Assembly: GCF_003032475.1 (NCBI RefSeq)
Contig: NZ_CP028369.1
Span: 5,022,001-5,086,000, forward strand
Reading direction: 5' to 3'
DNA: 64,000 bases
Source of the DNA: Streptomyces sp. P3
GTDB lineage: Bacteria > Actinomycetota > Actinomycetes > Streptomycetales > Streptomycetaceae
The notes beneath the pieces were generated by a model. The model worked only from the letters and a program-made list of their open reading frames with translations, made no database searches and was not told where the DNA came from. The position numbers and the translations under genes are program-made. Below, piece by piece: positions 42,718 through 51,718 of the stretch (positions within the stretch are counted from its first letter, which is position 1; each line of letters begins with the position of its first letter).

Positions 42718-43077
42718 ATGAGCGCACGCATGCACCTGTCATCTGCACACCATGCGCATCCGCGCACCCCCGGCGAGGAGCAGTTCGCCCTCGCCGCCGA
42801 GTTGCTCGCCCTCCTCGGCGACCGCACCCGTCTCACCCTGCTGTACGCACTGACCTCGGGCGAGGCCGACGTGACCACGCTGACCGAGGCCTGCGGCGCG
42901 GCCCGGCCGGCGGTCAGCCAGCACCTGGCGCGGCTGCGGCTGGCCGGACTCGTCAGCACCCGCAAGGAGGGCCGCCGTGTGGTCTACTCGCTCTCCGACG
43001 GGCATCTGCGCCGCCTGGTGGACGAGGCGCTGAACGTGGCGGACCACCGGCTCGGCGACGAGCCGCCGCACGACTGA
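42718..43077 (+). CDS. ArsR/SmtB-family metal-responsive repressor
   Basis: The 119-residue protein has the winged HTH DVTTLTEACGAARPAVSQHL. Its C-terminal helix contains DGHLRRLVDEALNVADH, matching three of the four alpha-5 metal ligands of the NmtR/CzrA type (Asp, His and the last His; the third position is Val). The N-terminus is also His-containing (MHLSSAHHAH), as in Ni/Co sensors. CATTAT lies 6 nt before the ATG, suggesting a leaderless message. It should repress the divergent CDF gene. Confidence 0.88.
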   Translation: MSARMHLSSAHHAHPRTPGEEQFALAAELLALLGDRTRLTLLYALTSGEADVTTLTEACGAARPAVSQHLARLRLAGLVSTRKEGRRVVYSLSDGHLRRLVDEALNVADHRLGDEPPHD

Positions 43078-43085
43078 CCGGTGGC

Positions 43086-44294
43086 TCAGTAGCGCTCGGC
43101 CGTCCCGAGGTACTGCTCCGCGAACGCGGCGGCGGCGGCCGGCGAGGTGAACAGCCGGCGCAGCCGGGCGAACGAGGCGCCCGCGCGGAACGGGTCGCCG
43201 GCCGCCGTCCCGTGGTAGACCTCGGACAGCCACTGCGAGAACTCCTGGTAGTCCCACACCCGGCGCAGACAGGCCCGCGAGTAACCGTCCAGGCCGTCCC
43301 CGTCGCCCATGTCCACCGCGGCGACCAGCGCGTCGCCGAGCAGGAACGCGTCGTGCAGGGCCAGGTTCATGCCCTTCGCGGCGATGGGCGCGACGAGGTG
43401 CGCCGAGTCCCCGGCCAGGAAGAGCCGCCCGTACCTCATCGGCTCGACCACGTAGTCGTGCAGGTCCAGGATCCGCTTCTCGATCAGCGGGCCCTCGGTG
43501 AGCGGCGGGGCCCCGGCCGCCTCGAGCCGCCGGTGCAGCTCGGACCAGACCCGGTCGTGCGACCAGTTGCCGGGGTCGTCGCCGGGTGGGCACTGGAGGT
43601 AGTACCGGGTCACCTCGGGGCTGCGGGCCATGTGCCCGGCGAACCCGTTCGGATGGACCCCGAACAGGACGCAGTCGGAGGACGGCGGCGCCTCGGCGAG
43701 CAGGGCCAGCCAGCCGACGCCGTAGTCGTGCCGTGCGATCCGCGCGTGGCCGGCCGGGATCGCGGCCCGGCTCACCCCGCGCGCACCGTCCGCGCCGACG
43801 ACGAAGTCACAGGTCAGCAAGTGCCGTTCGCCCGACTCGGGGCAGGTGTACGACACCGAAGGACGAGCCGAGTCGAGGTCGTGGAGCTCGACGTCGCGGA
43901 CCGAGAAGCGCGCGTCGCCGCCCCGCACGTCGACGTACTCGCGGACGAGGTCGGCCACCAGCAACGGTTGTGGATACACCCAGTGGTGATGTCCCGTCAG
44001 CTCCGTGTAGGAGAGGCGGTGGCGCTCGCCGCCGAAGCGGAACTCGCACGCCGAGTGCCGCTGCCCCCGCTCCATCAGGCCATGGGCCAGGCCGCGTTGC
44101 CGCAGTCCGCGCACGGCCCACTCCTCGATGACCCCGGCGCGCGGCCGCCGCTCGATGGCCGCACGGCTCTCCGACTCCAGCACGACGCAGCCGACGGACG
44201 CGGCGCGCAGGATGTTCCCGACGGTCAGACCCGCGGGTCCCGCGCCCACGACGACGACCGAAGTGTGCTGGGCGCGGGGGGAGTCAGAGGTCAC
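43086..44294 (-). CDS. pobA: 4-Hydroxybenzoate 3-monooxygenase
   Basis: The 402-residue FAD enzyme hydroxylates 4-hydroxybenzoate to protocatechuate. Motifs: GAGPAGLTVG near residue 16, RAGVIEEW, GADGARGVSR, LAGDSAHLVAPIAAKGMNLA. The substrate-binding TRYYLQCP keeps the Arg and Tyr of PobA (Ser212 of the Pseudomonas enzyme is Thr). No pca genes are adjacent. GTG 44294 lies 7 bp after the CoA-binding gene; CATAAT 6 nt upstream suggests its own leaderless promoter. Confidence 0.88.
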   Translation of the reverse strand: MTSDSPRAQHTSVVVVGAGPAGLTVGNILRAASVGCVVLESESRAAIERRPRAGVIEEWAVRGLRQRGLAHGLMERGQRHSACEFRFGGERHRLSYTELTGHHHWVYPQPLLVADLVREYVDVRGGDARFSVRDVELHDLDSARPSVSYTCPESGERHLLTCDFVVGADGARGVSRAAIPAGHARIARHDYGVGWLALLAEAPPSSDCVLFGVHPNGFAGHMARSPEVTRYYLQCPPGDDPGNWSHDRVWSELHRRLEAAGAPPLTEGPLIEKRILDLHDYVVEPMRYGRLFLAGDSAHLVAPIAAKGMNLALHDAFLLGDALVAAVDMGDGDGLDGYSRACLRRVWDYQEFSQWLSEVYHGTAAGDPFRAGASFARLRRLFTSPAAAAAFAEQYLGTAERY

Positions 44295-44301
44295 CGGCCC
44301 A

Positions 44302-44718
44302 TTATGGGCGGGCCCCCAGCCGGGGGATCTCGATGGCCGGGCAGCGGTCCATGACCATCTCCAGACCGGCCGTCCGTGTGCGCCGGTAGGCCGCCTCGTC
44401 GACGACGTCGAGCTGGAACCACACCGCCTTCGCGCCCTTGGCCACCGCCTCGTCGGCGACGGCGCCCGCGAGCTCGCTGTTGACGAAGACGTCGACGACG
44501 TCCACCTCGAAGGGGATGTCGGCGAGGGAGGCGTACCCCTGCTCCCCGTGCACCGTCTCCGCCTTCGGATGGACGGGCACCACCCGCTTGCCGAAGCGCT
44601 GCAGCACCTCGGCGACGCCGTAGGCCGCGCGGCTGCGGTTCGTCGACAGGCCGACCACGGCCCAGGTGTCACCGAGTCCGGTGAGGATCTCGCGGATCGT
44701 TGCCTCGTCGCCGTACAC
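44302..44718 (-). CDS. CoA-binding domain protein (YccU-like)
   Basis: The 138-residue Rossmann-fold protein starts at GTG 44718, with AGAGGAGG 6 nt upstream. Family-typical features are YGDEATIREILTGLGDTWAV, GLSTNRSRAAYG, and WFQLDVVDEAA. It binds CoA or a related nucleotide; the physiological role is unknown. Same strand as pobA, 7 bp apart, so the two may share a transcript. A longer GTG start at 44748 has no ribosome site. Confidence 0.9.
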   Translation of the reverse strand: MYGDEATIREILTGLGDTWAVVGLSTNRSRAAYGVAEVLQRFGKRVVPVHPKAETVHGEQGYASLADIPFEVDVVDVFVNSELAGAVADEAVAKGAKAVWFQLDVVDEAAYRRTRTAGLEMVMDRCPAIEIPRLGARP

Positions 44719-44835
44719 CGGCGGCCTCCTCTGGGTATGGGTCGTCACAGCCGGGCCCCCACTGCAACACCGCGCCGCGCACCTTGATTCCGGCTCCTGC
44801 CTGCGTACCGCGCTCCGCCCGCCTAGGCTCGCCCT

Positions 44836-45612
44836 GTGCTGAGCATCATCGACGCCCGAACCGGCGAACCCGTCGTCGCCGCCTCCGCCCGGCGGCGCCC
44901 GACCCGGGTCGAGGCGCATGCCCGCGGGTACGGCGCGGCGTCGCTGCGGGTCCTGCTCGTCGCGGATCTGCTCGTGCGCGCCCTGGAAATGGGCGGCACG
45001 CCCGCGTGGGCCCTGCTGAGCGGCTGGGCGGGCGAATCGGCCGCGCTGCGCGCCGGAGCCGCCGCTTTGGGCATGCACCCCTTCGAGGACGGCCGCGACG
45101 CCACCGCGCGAACGGGTGGCGCCCAGGTGCTGCACGTGGTCGGGGCGGACGGCCCCGACACGGACGGCGTACGGGTCGCCGTCGCCCCGGCGGAGGGCGC
45201 CGTGCCCGACTGGCCGGGCCCGTCCAAAGCCCGCGACGAACCGGCCGGGGGCGGCGCCGCACCGGATCTGGACCCCGCCGTCCTGCGCCTCGCCCTGCTC
45301 GCGGTGGAGCGCACCGAGCCCCTCCGGCTCGACGCGGCCGCGCTGGACGAGGCCCGCGACACCCTCGCGCGCTGGCGGCGGGCCGTCGCCGACTGGGCGC
45401 GACGGCCCTCGCGGCCGGTCCCCGACGAGGTGCGCGGGCGGCTGCGCGCCGCGTGGGAGGACGATCTGGACGTGCCCGGGGTGCTGCGGGTGCTGCGTTG
45501 GACGGAGGACGCCGGACCGGAGCTGCCGGACGGCGCCCGCTTCGAGACGTACGCCTACGCGGACCGGCTCCTCGGCCTGGAACTCACCCGCGACGTGGGA
45601 GCCCGGGCATGA
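44836..45612 (+). CDS. Cysteinyl-tRNA synthetase-like protein without catalytic motifs
   Basis: The 258-residue protein has a region resembling the CysRS/MshC nucleotide-binding fold (GYGAASLRVLLVADLLVRAL, compare the HxGH-containing start of CysRS) but no HIGH, no KMSKS and no zinc-ligand Cys. The C-terminus resembles the DALR-like helical end (DVPGVLRVLRWTEDAG). It is therefore probably a pseudo-synthetase; the assignment rests on weak similarity. TAGGCT lies 6 nt before GTG 44836. It overlaps sixA by ATGA, so the two are coupled. Confidence 0.5.
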   Translation: MLSIIDARTGEPVVAASARRRPTRVEAHARGYGAASLRVLLVADLLVRALEMGGTPAWALLSGWAGESAALRAGAAALGMHPFEDGRDATARTGGAQVLHVVGADGPDTDGVRVAVAPAEGAVPDWPGPSKARDEPAGGGAAPDLDPAVLRLALLAVERTEPLRLDAAALDEARDTLARWRRAVADWARRPSRPVPDEVRGRLRAAWEDDLDVPGVLRVLRWTEDAGPELPDGARFETYAYADRLLGLELTRDVGARA

Positions 45613-46151
45613 GCCGGTCGGACGGTGTCGCACCGCGTCGCCTGGTCGTCCTGCGGCACGCCAAGTCGGCCTGGCCCGCCGGGGTTGCCGACCATGAGCG
45701 GCCGCTCGCCCCGCGCGGCCGCAGGGACGCCCCGGCGGCGGGCCGCGCGATCGCCGAGGCCGGCTGTGTCCCCGACCTGGCGCTGTGCTCCACCGCCGTG
45801 CGCGCCCGCGGGACCTGGGAACTGGCGTCCGCCCAGTGGGACGCACCCGCGCCGGTCCGCCTCGACCCCCGGCTCTACGGGGCCGACGTGCCCGAGCTGC
45901 TGGACGTCGTCCGCGAGACGCCCGTCGGCGTCGGGACGCTGCTGCTGGTCGGGCACAATCCCGGCCTGGAGGAACTGGTCCTCGACCTCGCCGGGGGCGG
46001 GGAGCGCGTCGCCCTGGACACGGTGCGGCTCAAGTTCCCGACCTCGGCGCTGGCCGTCCTGACCTGGCACGGATCCGACTGGCGGTCGCTGGGCCCGGGC
46101 GCGGCCCACCTGACGTCGGCGACCGTGCCCCGAGGCGACCGCACGCCGTAG
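45609..46151 (+). CDS. SixA-type phosphohistidine phosphatase
   Basis: The 180-residue histidine phosphatase has RRLVVLRHAKSAWPAG with the nucleophilic His (about residue 17) and LLLVGHNPGLEELV with the second His. SixA proteins dephosphorylate phosphohistidine on relay proteins. No PTS or phosphorelay protein is adjacent. It overlaps the CysRS-like gene by 4 bp (ATGA). Confidence 0.87.
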   Translation: MSRSDGVAPRRLVVLRHAKSAWPAGVADHERPLAPRGRRDAPAAGRAIAEAGCVPDLALCSTAVRARGTWELASAQWDAPAPVRLDPRLYGADVPELLDVVRETPVGVGTLLLVGHNPGLEELVLDLAGGGERVALDTVRLKFPTSALAVLTWHGSDWRSLGPGAAHLTSATVPRGDRTP

Positions 46152-46248
46152 CCGGGGCGGGGCCGCGGCCGTCCCGTCGGGCCCCGGGCGCATCGCGCCC
46201 CCGCCCCGCGCCGGCGGCGCCCCGGGTTCCACCGCATAGGCTGGCCCG

Positions 46249-46875
46249 ATGCAGGAGGAGTACCGCACCGTCGCCCGCGCGGGCGTGCACGAGACCGAGG
46301 TCAACCGCTCCCGCTTCCTGTGCGCCCTCGCCCCGGCGGCCACCGAGCAGGAGGCCCAGGACTTCATCGCGTCGGTGCGCAAGGAGCACGCCGACGCCAC
46401 CCACAACTGCTGGGCGTACGTCATCGGCGCCGACGCCGGTGTGCAGAAGGCGAGCGACGACGGCGAGCCCGGCGGCACCGCGGGCGTGCCGATGCTCCAG
46501 ATGCTGCTGCGGCGCGAGATGCGGTACGTCGTCGCCGTCGTCACCCGCTACTACGGCGGCGTCAAGCTCGGCGCGGGCGGTCTCATCCGGGCGTACGGCG
46601 GAGCGGTCGGCGAGGCGCTGGACGCCCTTCCCGTGCGCACCCGTCGCCGGTTCCGCCTGGCCACGGTGACCGTCGACCACCAACGGGCCGGCAAAGTCCA
46701 CAACGACCTCCACGCGACCGGGCGCGACGTGCGCGAGGTCACCTACGGCGAGGCCGTCACCCTCGAGATCGGCCTTCCGGAGGCCGAGGTGGACGCCTTC
46801 CGGGCCTGGCTGGCGGACGCGACGGCGGGCACGGCCGTCTTCGAGCTGGGCGGGGAGGCGTACGGGGACGCGTGA
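46249..46875 (+). CDS. YigZ/IMPACT-family protein
   Basis: The 208-residue protein contains ATHNCWAYVIGADAGVQKAS, DDGEPGGTAGVPML and VTRYYGGVKLGAGGLIRAYG, the complete IMPACT signature. E. coli YigZ and eukaryotic IMPACT are linked to translation and stress control, but the bacterial role is unsettled. TAGGCT (46237-46242) lies exactly 6 nt before the ATG and there is no Shine-Dalgarno, so the transcript is probably leaderless. Confidence 0.92.
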   Translation: MQEEYRTVARAGVHETEVNRSRFLCALAPAATEQEAQDFIASVRKEHADATHNCWAYVIGADAGVQKASDDGEPGGTAGVPMLQMLLRREMRYVVAVVTRYYGGVKLGAGGLIRAYGGAVGEALDALPVRTRRRFRLATVTVDHQRAGKVHNDLHATGRDVREVTYGEAVTLEIGLPEAEVDAFRAWLADATAGTAVFELGGEAYGDA

Positions 46876-46994
46876 CGCGTCGGACGCGCCCAGGGGTGCA
46901 ATGTCCGTAAAGCTCCTTTGTGTCATCTGTCATGACGGTGCGATACGGGAGTAACCGCCCGTGCTGTCGGACCCGGCCGTTAGTCTCGGGGATC

Positions 46995-48158
46995 ATGAGG
47001 CTCCTGCACACTTCCGACTGGCATCTCGGCCGGGCGTTCCACCGGGTGAACATGCTCGGCGCTCAGTCCGAGTTCATCGGTCACCTGATCGCGACCGTGC
47101 GCGAGCGCGCGGTCGACGCGGTGGTCGTGTCGGGGGACGTGTACGACCGCGCGGTGCCCCCGCTCGCCGCGGTCGAGCTGTTCGACGACGCCCTGCACCG
47201 GCTCGCCGAGGTGGGCGTGCCCACGGTGATGATCTCCGGCAACCACGACTCGGCCCGCCGGCTCGGCGTCGGCGCCGGACTCATCGGCCGCGCCGGCATC
47301 CACCTGCGCACGAACCCCGCGGCGGCCGCCACCCCGGTCGTCCTGCCCGACGCCCACGGCGACGTCGCCTTCTACGGCCTGCCCTACCTCGAACCCGCCC
47401 TGGTGAAGGAGGAGTTCGCAGTGGAGAAGGCGAGCCACGAGGCCGTGCTCGCCGCCGCCATGGAGCGGGTCCGCGCCGACCTCGCCGCACGCGCGCCGGG
47501 CACCCGCTCCGTCGTCCTCGCCCATGCCTTCGTCACCGGCGGCGAGCCCAGCGACAGCGAGCGCGACATCACCGTCGGCGGGGTCGCGTCGGTGCCCGCG
47601 GGCGTCTTCGACGGCGTCGACTACGCCGCCCTCGGTCACCTGCACGGCAGCCAGACCCTCACCGAGCGCGTGCGCTACTCGGGCTCCCCCCTGCCGTACT
47701 CCTTCTCCGAGGCGGAGCACCGCAAGACCATGTGGCTCGTCGACCTCGGCCCCGACGGCGAGATCGCCGCCGAACGGATCGACTGCCCCGTCCCGCGCCC
47801 GCTGGCCCGCATCCGCGGCCCCCTGGAAGACCTGCTCGCCGATCCCGCGCTCGCCCGCCACGAGGAAGCCTGGGTCGAGGCGACGCTGACCGACGCCGTC
47901 CGCCCGGCCGACCCCATGGCCCGGCTCACCGACCGCTTCCCGCACACCCTGAGCCTCGTCTTCGCCCCCGAGCGAGCCCCCGACGACCCGGACGTGTCGT
48001 ACGCGCGGCGGCTGGCCGACCGCAGCGACCAGGAGATCGCCGAGGACTTCGTGGCGCATGTGCGCGGCGCGGGGCCCGACGCCCGCGAACAGGGTGTGCT
48101 GCGGGACGCCTTCGACGCGGTGCGCGCGGACGACACGGCGCGGGAGGTGGCCCGATGA
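46995..48158 (+). CDS. sbcD: Exonuclease SbcD (Mre11-type)
   Basis: The 387-residue metallo-phosphoesterase contains all nuclease motifs: DWHLGR, GDVYDR, GNHDSAR, the later AHAF and GHLHG. With SbcC it cuts DNA hairpins and blocked ends. TAGTCT (46981-46986) lies 8 nt before the ATG. It overlaps sbcC by ATGA, guaranteeing paired synthesis. Length is normal for actinobacteria. Confidence 0.96.
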   Translation: MRLLHTSDWHLGRAFHRVNMLGAQSEFIGHLIATVRERAVDAVVVSGDVYDRAVPPLAAVELFDDALHRLAEVGVPTVMISGNHDSARRLGVGAGLIGRAGIHLRTNPAAAATPVVLPDAHGDVAFYGLPYLEPALVKEEFAVEKASHEAVLAAAMERVRADLAARAPGTRSVVLAHAFVTGGEPSDSERDITVGGVASVPAGVFDGVDYAALGHLHGSQTLTERVRYSGSPLPYSFSEAEHRKTMWLVDLGPDGEIAAERIDCPVPRPLARIRGPLEDLLADPALARHEEAWVEATLTDAVRPADPMARLTDRFPHTLSLVFAPERAPDDPDVSYARRLADRSDQEIAEDFVAHVRGAGPDAREQGVLRDAFDAVRADDTAREVAR

Positions 48159-51100
48159 GGCTGCACCGGCTCGTCCTGACGGCCTTCGGCCCCTTCGGCG
48201 GCACCCAGCGCGTCGACTTCGACGAGCTGTCCGCCGCCGGACTCTTCCTGCTGCACGGGCCGACAGGCGCCGGCAAGACCTCGATCCTGGACGCCGTCTG
48301 CTACGCGCTGTACGGCTCCGTGCCGGGTGCCCGTCACAGCGGCCAGGGCGTGACCCTGCGCAGCGACCACGCCGCCGCCGGCGTCCGCACCGAGGTCACC
48401 CTCGAACTCACCGTCGCCGGACGCCGACTGGAGATCACCCGGCAGCCGCCCTGGGAGCGGCCCAAGAGGCGCGGCGTCGGCACGACGGTCGAGAAGGCGC
48501 AGAGCCTACTGCGCGAGCACGACGCGACCGCCGCCGCCTGGAAGGATCTCAGCCGCTCCCACCAGGAGATCGGCGAGGAGATCACCCAGCTGCTCGGCAT
48601 GAGCCGCGAACAGTTCTGCCAGGTCGTGCTGCTGCCCCAGGGCGACTTCGCGCGGTTCCTGCGCGCCGACGCCGAGGCGCGGGGCCGGCTGCTGGGCCGC
48701 CTCTTCGACACCCGGCGCTTCGCCGAGGTCGAGAAGCGGCTCGCCGAGCGCCGCCGCACCACCGAGGCCCGTGTGCGGGAGGGCGACACCGCGCTGCTCG
48801 CCGACGCCCACCGGATGCAGCAGGTGGCGGGTGACGCCATGGAGCTGCCCGAGGCGGCCCCGGGCGAACCGGGTCTCGCCGAGGCGGTGCTGGCCGCCGC
48901 CGCCGTCGCCCGCAGCACCGCACGCGAGCGGCTGACCGTCGCCCACTGCGGCCGGCTCGCCGCCGAGTCCGCCCAGGCCGCCGCCGAACACGCCCTGGCG
49001 GATGTGCGGGAACGGGCCCGGCTGCAGCAGCGGTTCGCCGACGCGCGCGAACGCGCCGCCGCCCTCGAGGAAATGGCCGACGCGCACCGGGAGGCGCAGG
49101 CGCGGATGGACCGGGCGCGCAAGGCGGAAGCGGTGGCGCCGGCCCTGGAGCTGCGTGAGTCCGCCGACGCCGAGCACCGCGAGGCGTCCGCGCGCGCCGC
49201 ACGCACGCGTGCCCGGCTCCCCGAGGGTTTCGCCGACGCGGGCGCCGCGGGACTGGCCGCCGCCGCCCGCCGGGCCGCCGAGGAACTGGGCGGGCTGGAG
49301 TCCGCCCGCCGGGGCGAGCGGCGGCTGGCCGACCTCGTCGCCGAGCGGACCGAACTGGACCGGCGGGAGCGGGACGACGACGAGGTCCTGGCCGAGACCG
49401 GGAACTGGCTCGCCGGGTGGGACGCCGTGCGCGACGGCCTGCGGGCCGCCGTGGAGTCCGCCCAGGAGGCCGCCACCCGCGCCGAACAGCTCGACGGCCG
49501 ACGCGAGCCCGCACGCCGCCGCCTCGAGGCGGCCCGGCGGCGCGACGAGCTGACCCGGGACCTGGAGGCCGCCCGGCGCGCATCCCTGGCTTCCGGGGAG
49601 CACGCGCAGGCCGCCCGCGCGCACTGGCTCGCCCTCAAGGAGCAGCGCCTCGACGGCATCGCCGCCGAGTTGGCCGCCACCCTCGCCGAGGGCGCGCCCT
49701 GCGCCGTCTGCGGCGCCACCGAGCACCCCGCGCCCGCCCGCAAGGTCGCCGGTCACGTCGACCGGGAGGCCGAGGAGCAGGCGCTCGCCTCGTGCCGGGT
49801 CGCCGAGGAGGACCACGCCGGGGACGAACGCCGTGCCGGCGCCGTGCGCGAGGCGCTCGCCGCCGCGACGGCCGAGGCCGGCGACGCACCCACGGACCGG
49901 CTCCTCGCCGAGGCGCAGGAGGTGGAGCAGGCCTACGCCCTGGCCCGCCGGGAGGCCTCGGCGCTGCACCCCGCGCGCGAGGAACTGCGGCAGGCCGAAC
50001 AGGAGCACGAACGCCGTACGGCGGCCCAGCGCGAGGCCGCGGTGCGGGCCGCGTCCCGGGTGGGCCACCGGGACCGCCTGGAGCGGGAGCGTGCCGCCCT
50101 GGAGGCGGAGCTGACACAGGCCCGGGGCACGGCCGAGAGCGTCGCCGCGCGGGCCGCCCAGCTGGAGCGGCAGGCGGCCCGGCTCACCGAGGCGGCCGAG
50201 GCCGCGCGCGCCGCGGACGAGAGCGCCGCCCGCCTCAAGGCGGCCGACGGCCGCCTCGACGAGGCCGCGTTCCGGGCCGGCTTCGACACGCCGCAGGCCG
50301 CCGCCGAGGCCCTGCTCGACGCCACCGCCCACCGGGACCTGCAACACAGGCTGGACGTCCGGCACGTCGAGGAGGCCGCCGTCCGTGCCCTGCTCGCCGA
50401 GCCCGACACCGTGGCCGCGGCCGGACAGCCGCCCGCCGACCTCGCGACCGCGCAGGCCGCGGCGGCCGCCGCCGCCGAACGTCTGCGCGCCGCCGCCTCC
50501 GCACAGGACGCCGCGGCCCGCCGCTGCGCCGAACTCGACCAGCTCTCCGCGCGCGCGGCGGCCGGTGTGCGCCGGCTCGCACCGGTGCGCGAGGAGTACG
50601 ACCGGGTGGCCCGACTGGCCGGCCTCACCGCGGGCACCTCGGCCGACAACGAGCGAAAGATGCGGCTGGAGGCGTATGTGCTGGCGGCCCGCCTCGAACA
50701 GGTGGCCGCCGCCGCGACCGTACGGCTGCAGCGGATGTCGTCCGGCCGCTACACCCTCGTGCACTCCGACGACCGGGCGGGCCGTGGCCGTAGCGGGCTG
50801 GGGCTGCACGTGGTCGACGCCTGGACCGGGCGCGAACGCGACACGTCCACGCTGTCCGGCGGCGAGACCTTCTTCGCCTCGCTCGCCCTGGCGCTCGGCC
50901 TCGCCGACGTCGTCACCGACGAGGCGGGCGGCGTCCGCCTCGACACGCTCTTCATCGACGAGGGGTTCGGCAGCCTCGACGACCAGACGCTCGACGAGGT
51001 CCTCGACGTCCTCGACTCACTGCGCGAACGCGACCGCAGCGTCGGCATCGTCAGTCACGTCGCCGACCTGCGCCGGCGTGTCCACGCCCAGCTGGAGGTG

Positions 51101-51178
51101 GTGAAGGGCAGGTCGGGGTCGGCGGTGCGGCAGCGGGGCTATCTGCCGAGCGGGCGCCGGGGGAGCGGCGAGGAGTAG
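48155..51178 (+). CDS. sbcC: Exonuclease SbcC (Rad50-type SMC ATPase)
   Basis: The 1007-residue ATPase has Walker A GPTGAGKT (35-42), signature LSGGE (from residue 900), and Walker B LFIDEGFGSLD (about 932). Two long Ala/Arg/Glu-rich coiled coils flank the zinc hook CAVC (516-519), which dimerises Rad50-type proteins. It drives SbcD nuclease action on hairpins. The last 40 bp overlap the convergent Lrp gene. Confidence 0.96.
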   Translation: MRLHRLVLTAFGPFGGTQRVDFDELSAAGLFLLHGPTGAGKTSILDAVCYALYGSVPGARHSGQGVTLRSDHAAAGVRTEVTLELTVAGRRLEITRQPPWERPKRRGVGTTVEKAQSLLREHDATAAAWKDLSRSHQEIGEEITQLLGMSREQFCQVVLLPQGDFARFLRADAEARGRLLGRLFDTRRFAEVEKRLAERRRTTEARVREGDTALLADAHRMQQVAGDAMELPEAAPGEPGLAEAVLAAAAVARSTARERLTVAHCGRLAAESAQAAAEHALADVRERARLQQRFADARERAAALEEMADAHREAQARMDRARKAEAVAPALELRESADAEHREASARAARTRARLPEGFADAGAAGLAAAARRAAEELGGLESARRGERRLADLVAERTELDRRERDDDEVLAETGNWLAGWDAVRDGLRAAVESAQEAATRAEQLDGRREPARRRLEAARRRDELTRDLEAARRASLASGEHAQAARAHWLALKEQRLDGIAAELAATLAEGAPCAVCGATEHPAPARKVAGHVDREAEEQALASCRVAEEDHAGDERRAGAVREALAAATAEAGDAPTDRLLAEAQEVEQAYALARREASALHPAREELRQAEQEHERRTAAQREAAVRAASRVGHRDRLERERAALEAELTQARGTAESVAARAAQLERQAARLTEAAEAARAADESAARLKAADGRLDEAAFRAGFDTPQAAAEALLDATAHRDLQHRLDVRHVEEAAVRALLAEPDTVAAAGQPPADLATAQAAAAAAAERLRAAASAQDAAARRCAELDQLSARAAAGVRRLAPVREEYDRVARLAGLTAGTSADNERKMRLEAYVLAARLEQVAAAATVRLQRMSSGRYTLVHSDDRAGRGRSGLGLHVVDAWTGRERDTSTLSGGETFFASLALALGLADVVTDEAGGVRLDTLFIDEGFGSLDDQTLDEVLDVLDSLRERDRSVGIVSHVADLRRRVHAQLEVVKGRSGSAVRQRGYLPSGRRGSGEE

Positions 51179-51585
51179 ACGACGCTCGTCGTGACCGACC
51201 CGAGCGCGCCGATCTTCCCCGACACCTCCTCCAGATGACGCATCGAACGGGCGGCGACCTTGATCACGAAGCAGTCGTCGCCCGTCACATGGTGTGCCTC
51301 GAGGATCTCGGGTGTGACAGACACCAGATCGTGGAACGGCTTGTAGTTGCCGTTGGGGTAGCGCAGCCGCACGAACGCCAGGATGCCCAGGCCCAGCCGC
51401 TCCGGATCCACGACGGCCGCGTAGCCCTGGATGACGCCCGCTTCCTCCAGCCGCCGCACCCGCTCGGTGACGGCGCTCGCCGACATCGCCACCGCACGCG
51501 CCAGGTCGGCGAAACTGGCCCGGCCCTCCCGCTGGAGGACCTCGAGGATGCGCCAGTCGGTGGCGTCCGGGGAATACGCGGTCAT
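51139..51585 (-). CDS. Lrp/AsnC-family regulator
   Basis: The 148-residue protein has the AsnC HTH (RILEVLQREGRASFADLARA and SASAVTERVRRLEEAGVI) and a RAM ligand-binding domain. ATG 51585 (MTAYSPDATDW) is the family-typical start. It is divergent from a rhodanese gene with a perfect 14-bp palindrome between them, so it probably regulates that gene. Ligand not known; sulfur amino acids are possible given the neighbour. Confidence 0.93.
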   Translation of the reverse strand: MTAYSPDATDWRILEVLQREGRASFADLARAVAMSASAVTERVRRLEEAGVIQGYAAVVDPERLGLGILAFVRLRYPNGNYKPFHDLVSVTPEILEAHHVTGDDCFVIKVAARSMRHLEEVSGKIGALGSVTTSVVYSSPLPRRPLGR

Positions 51586-51650
51586 GAGCGGAAGACTGCA
51601 GGGAATCCCCCGGCGAAGCAAGGCCCACGCCGTGGAAAGCCCCTTCAATC

Positions 51651-51664
51651 GCGGTGATCACCGC
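51651..51664. promoter_or_regulatory. Perfect 14-bp palindrome between Lrp and rhodanese genes
   Basis: GCGGTGATCACCGC lies 55 bp before the rhodanese ATG and 66 bp before the Lrp start. TAGGTT at 51667-51672 could be the rhodanese -10. A dimer operator for the adjacent Lrp protein is the simplest reading. Confidence 0.55.
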
Positions 51665-51718
51665 CGTAGGTTCTCAGTTGTAGCGAACCCGTCGGCACCC
51701 TGCGGAAAGGCCCCTGAG

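Noticed and set aside
48506..50809. 767-codon minus-strand open frame inside sbcC
   Set aside because: Shadow of the Ala/Arg/Glu-rich coiled-coil coding sequence; no protein-like features.
46995..51178. sbcD-sbcC considered as an anti-phage or novel nuclease system
   Set aside because: All motifs and the gene order match the housekeeping SbcCD complex; nothing extra is attached.
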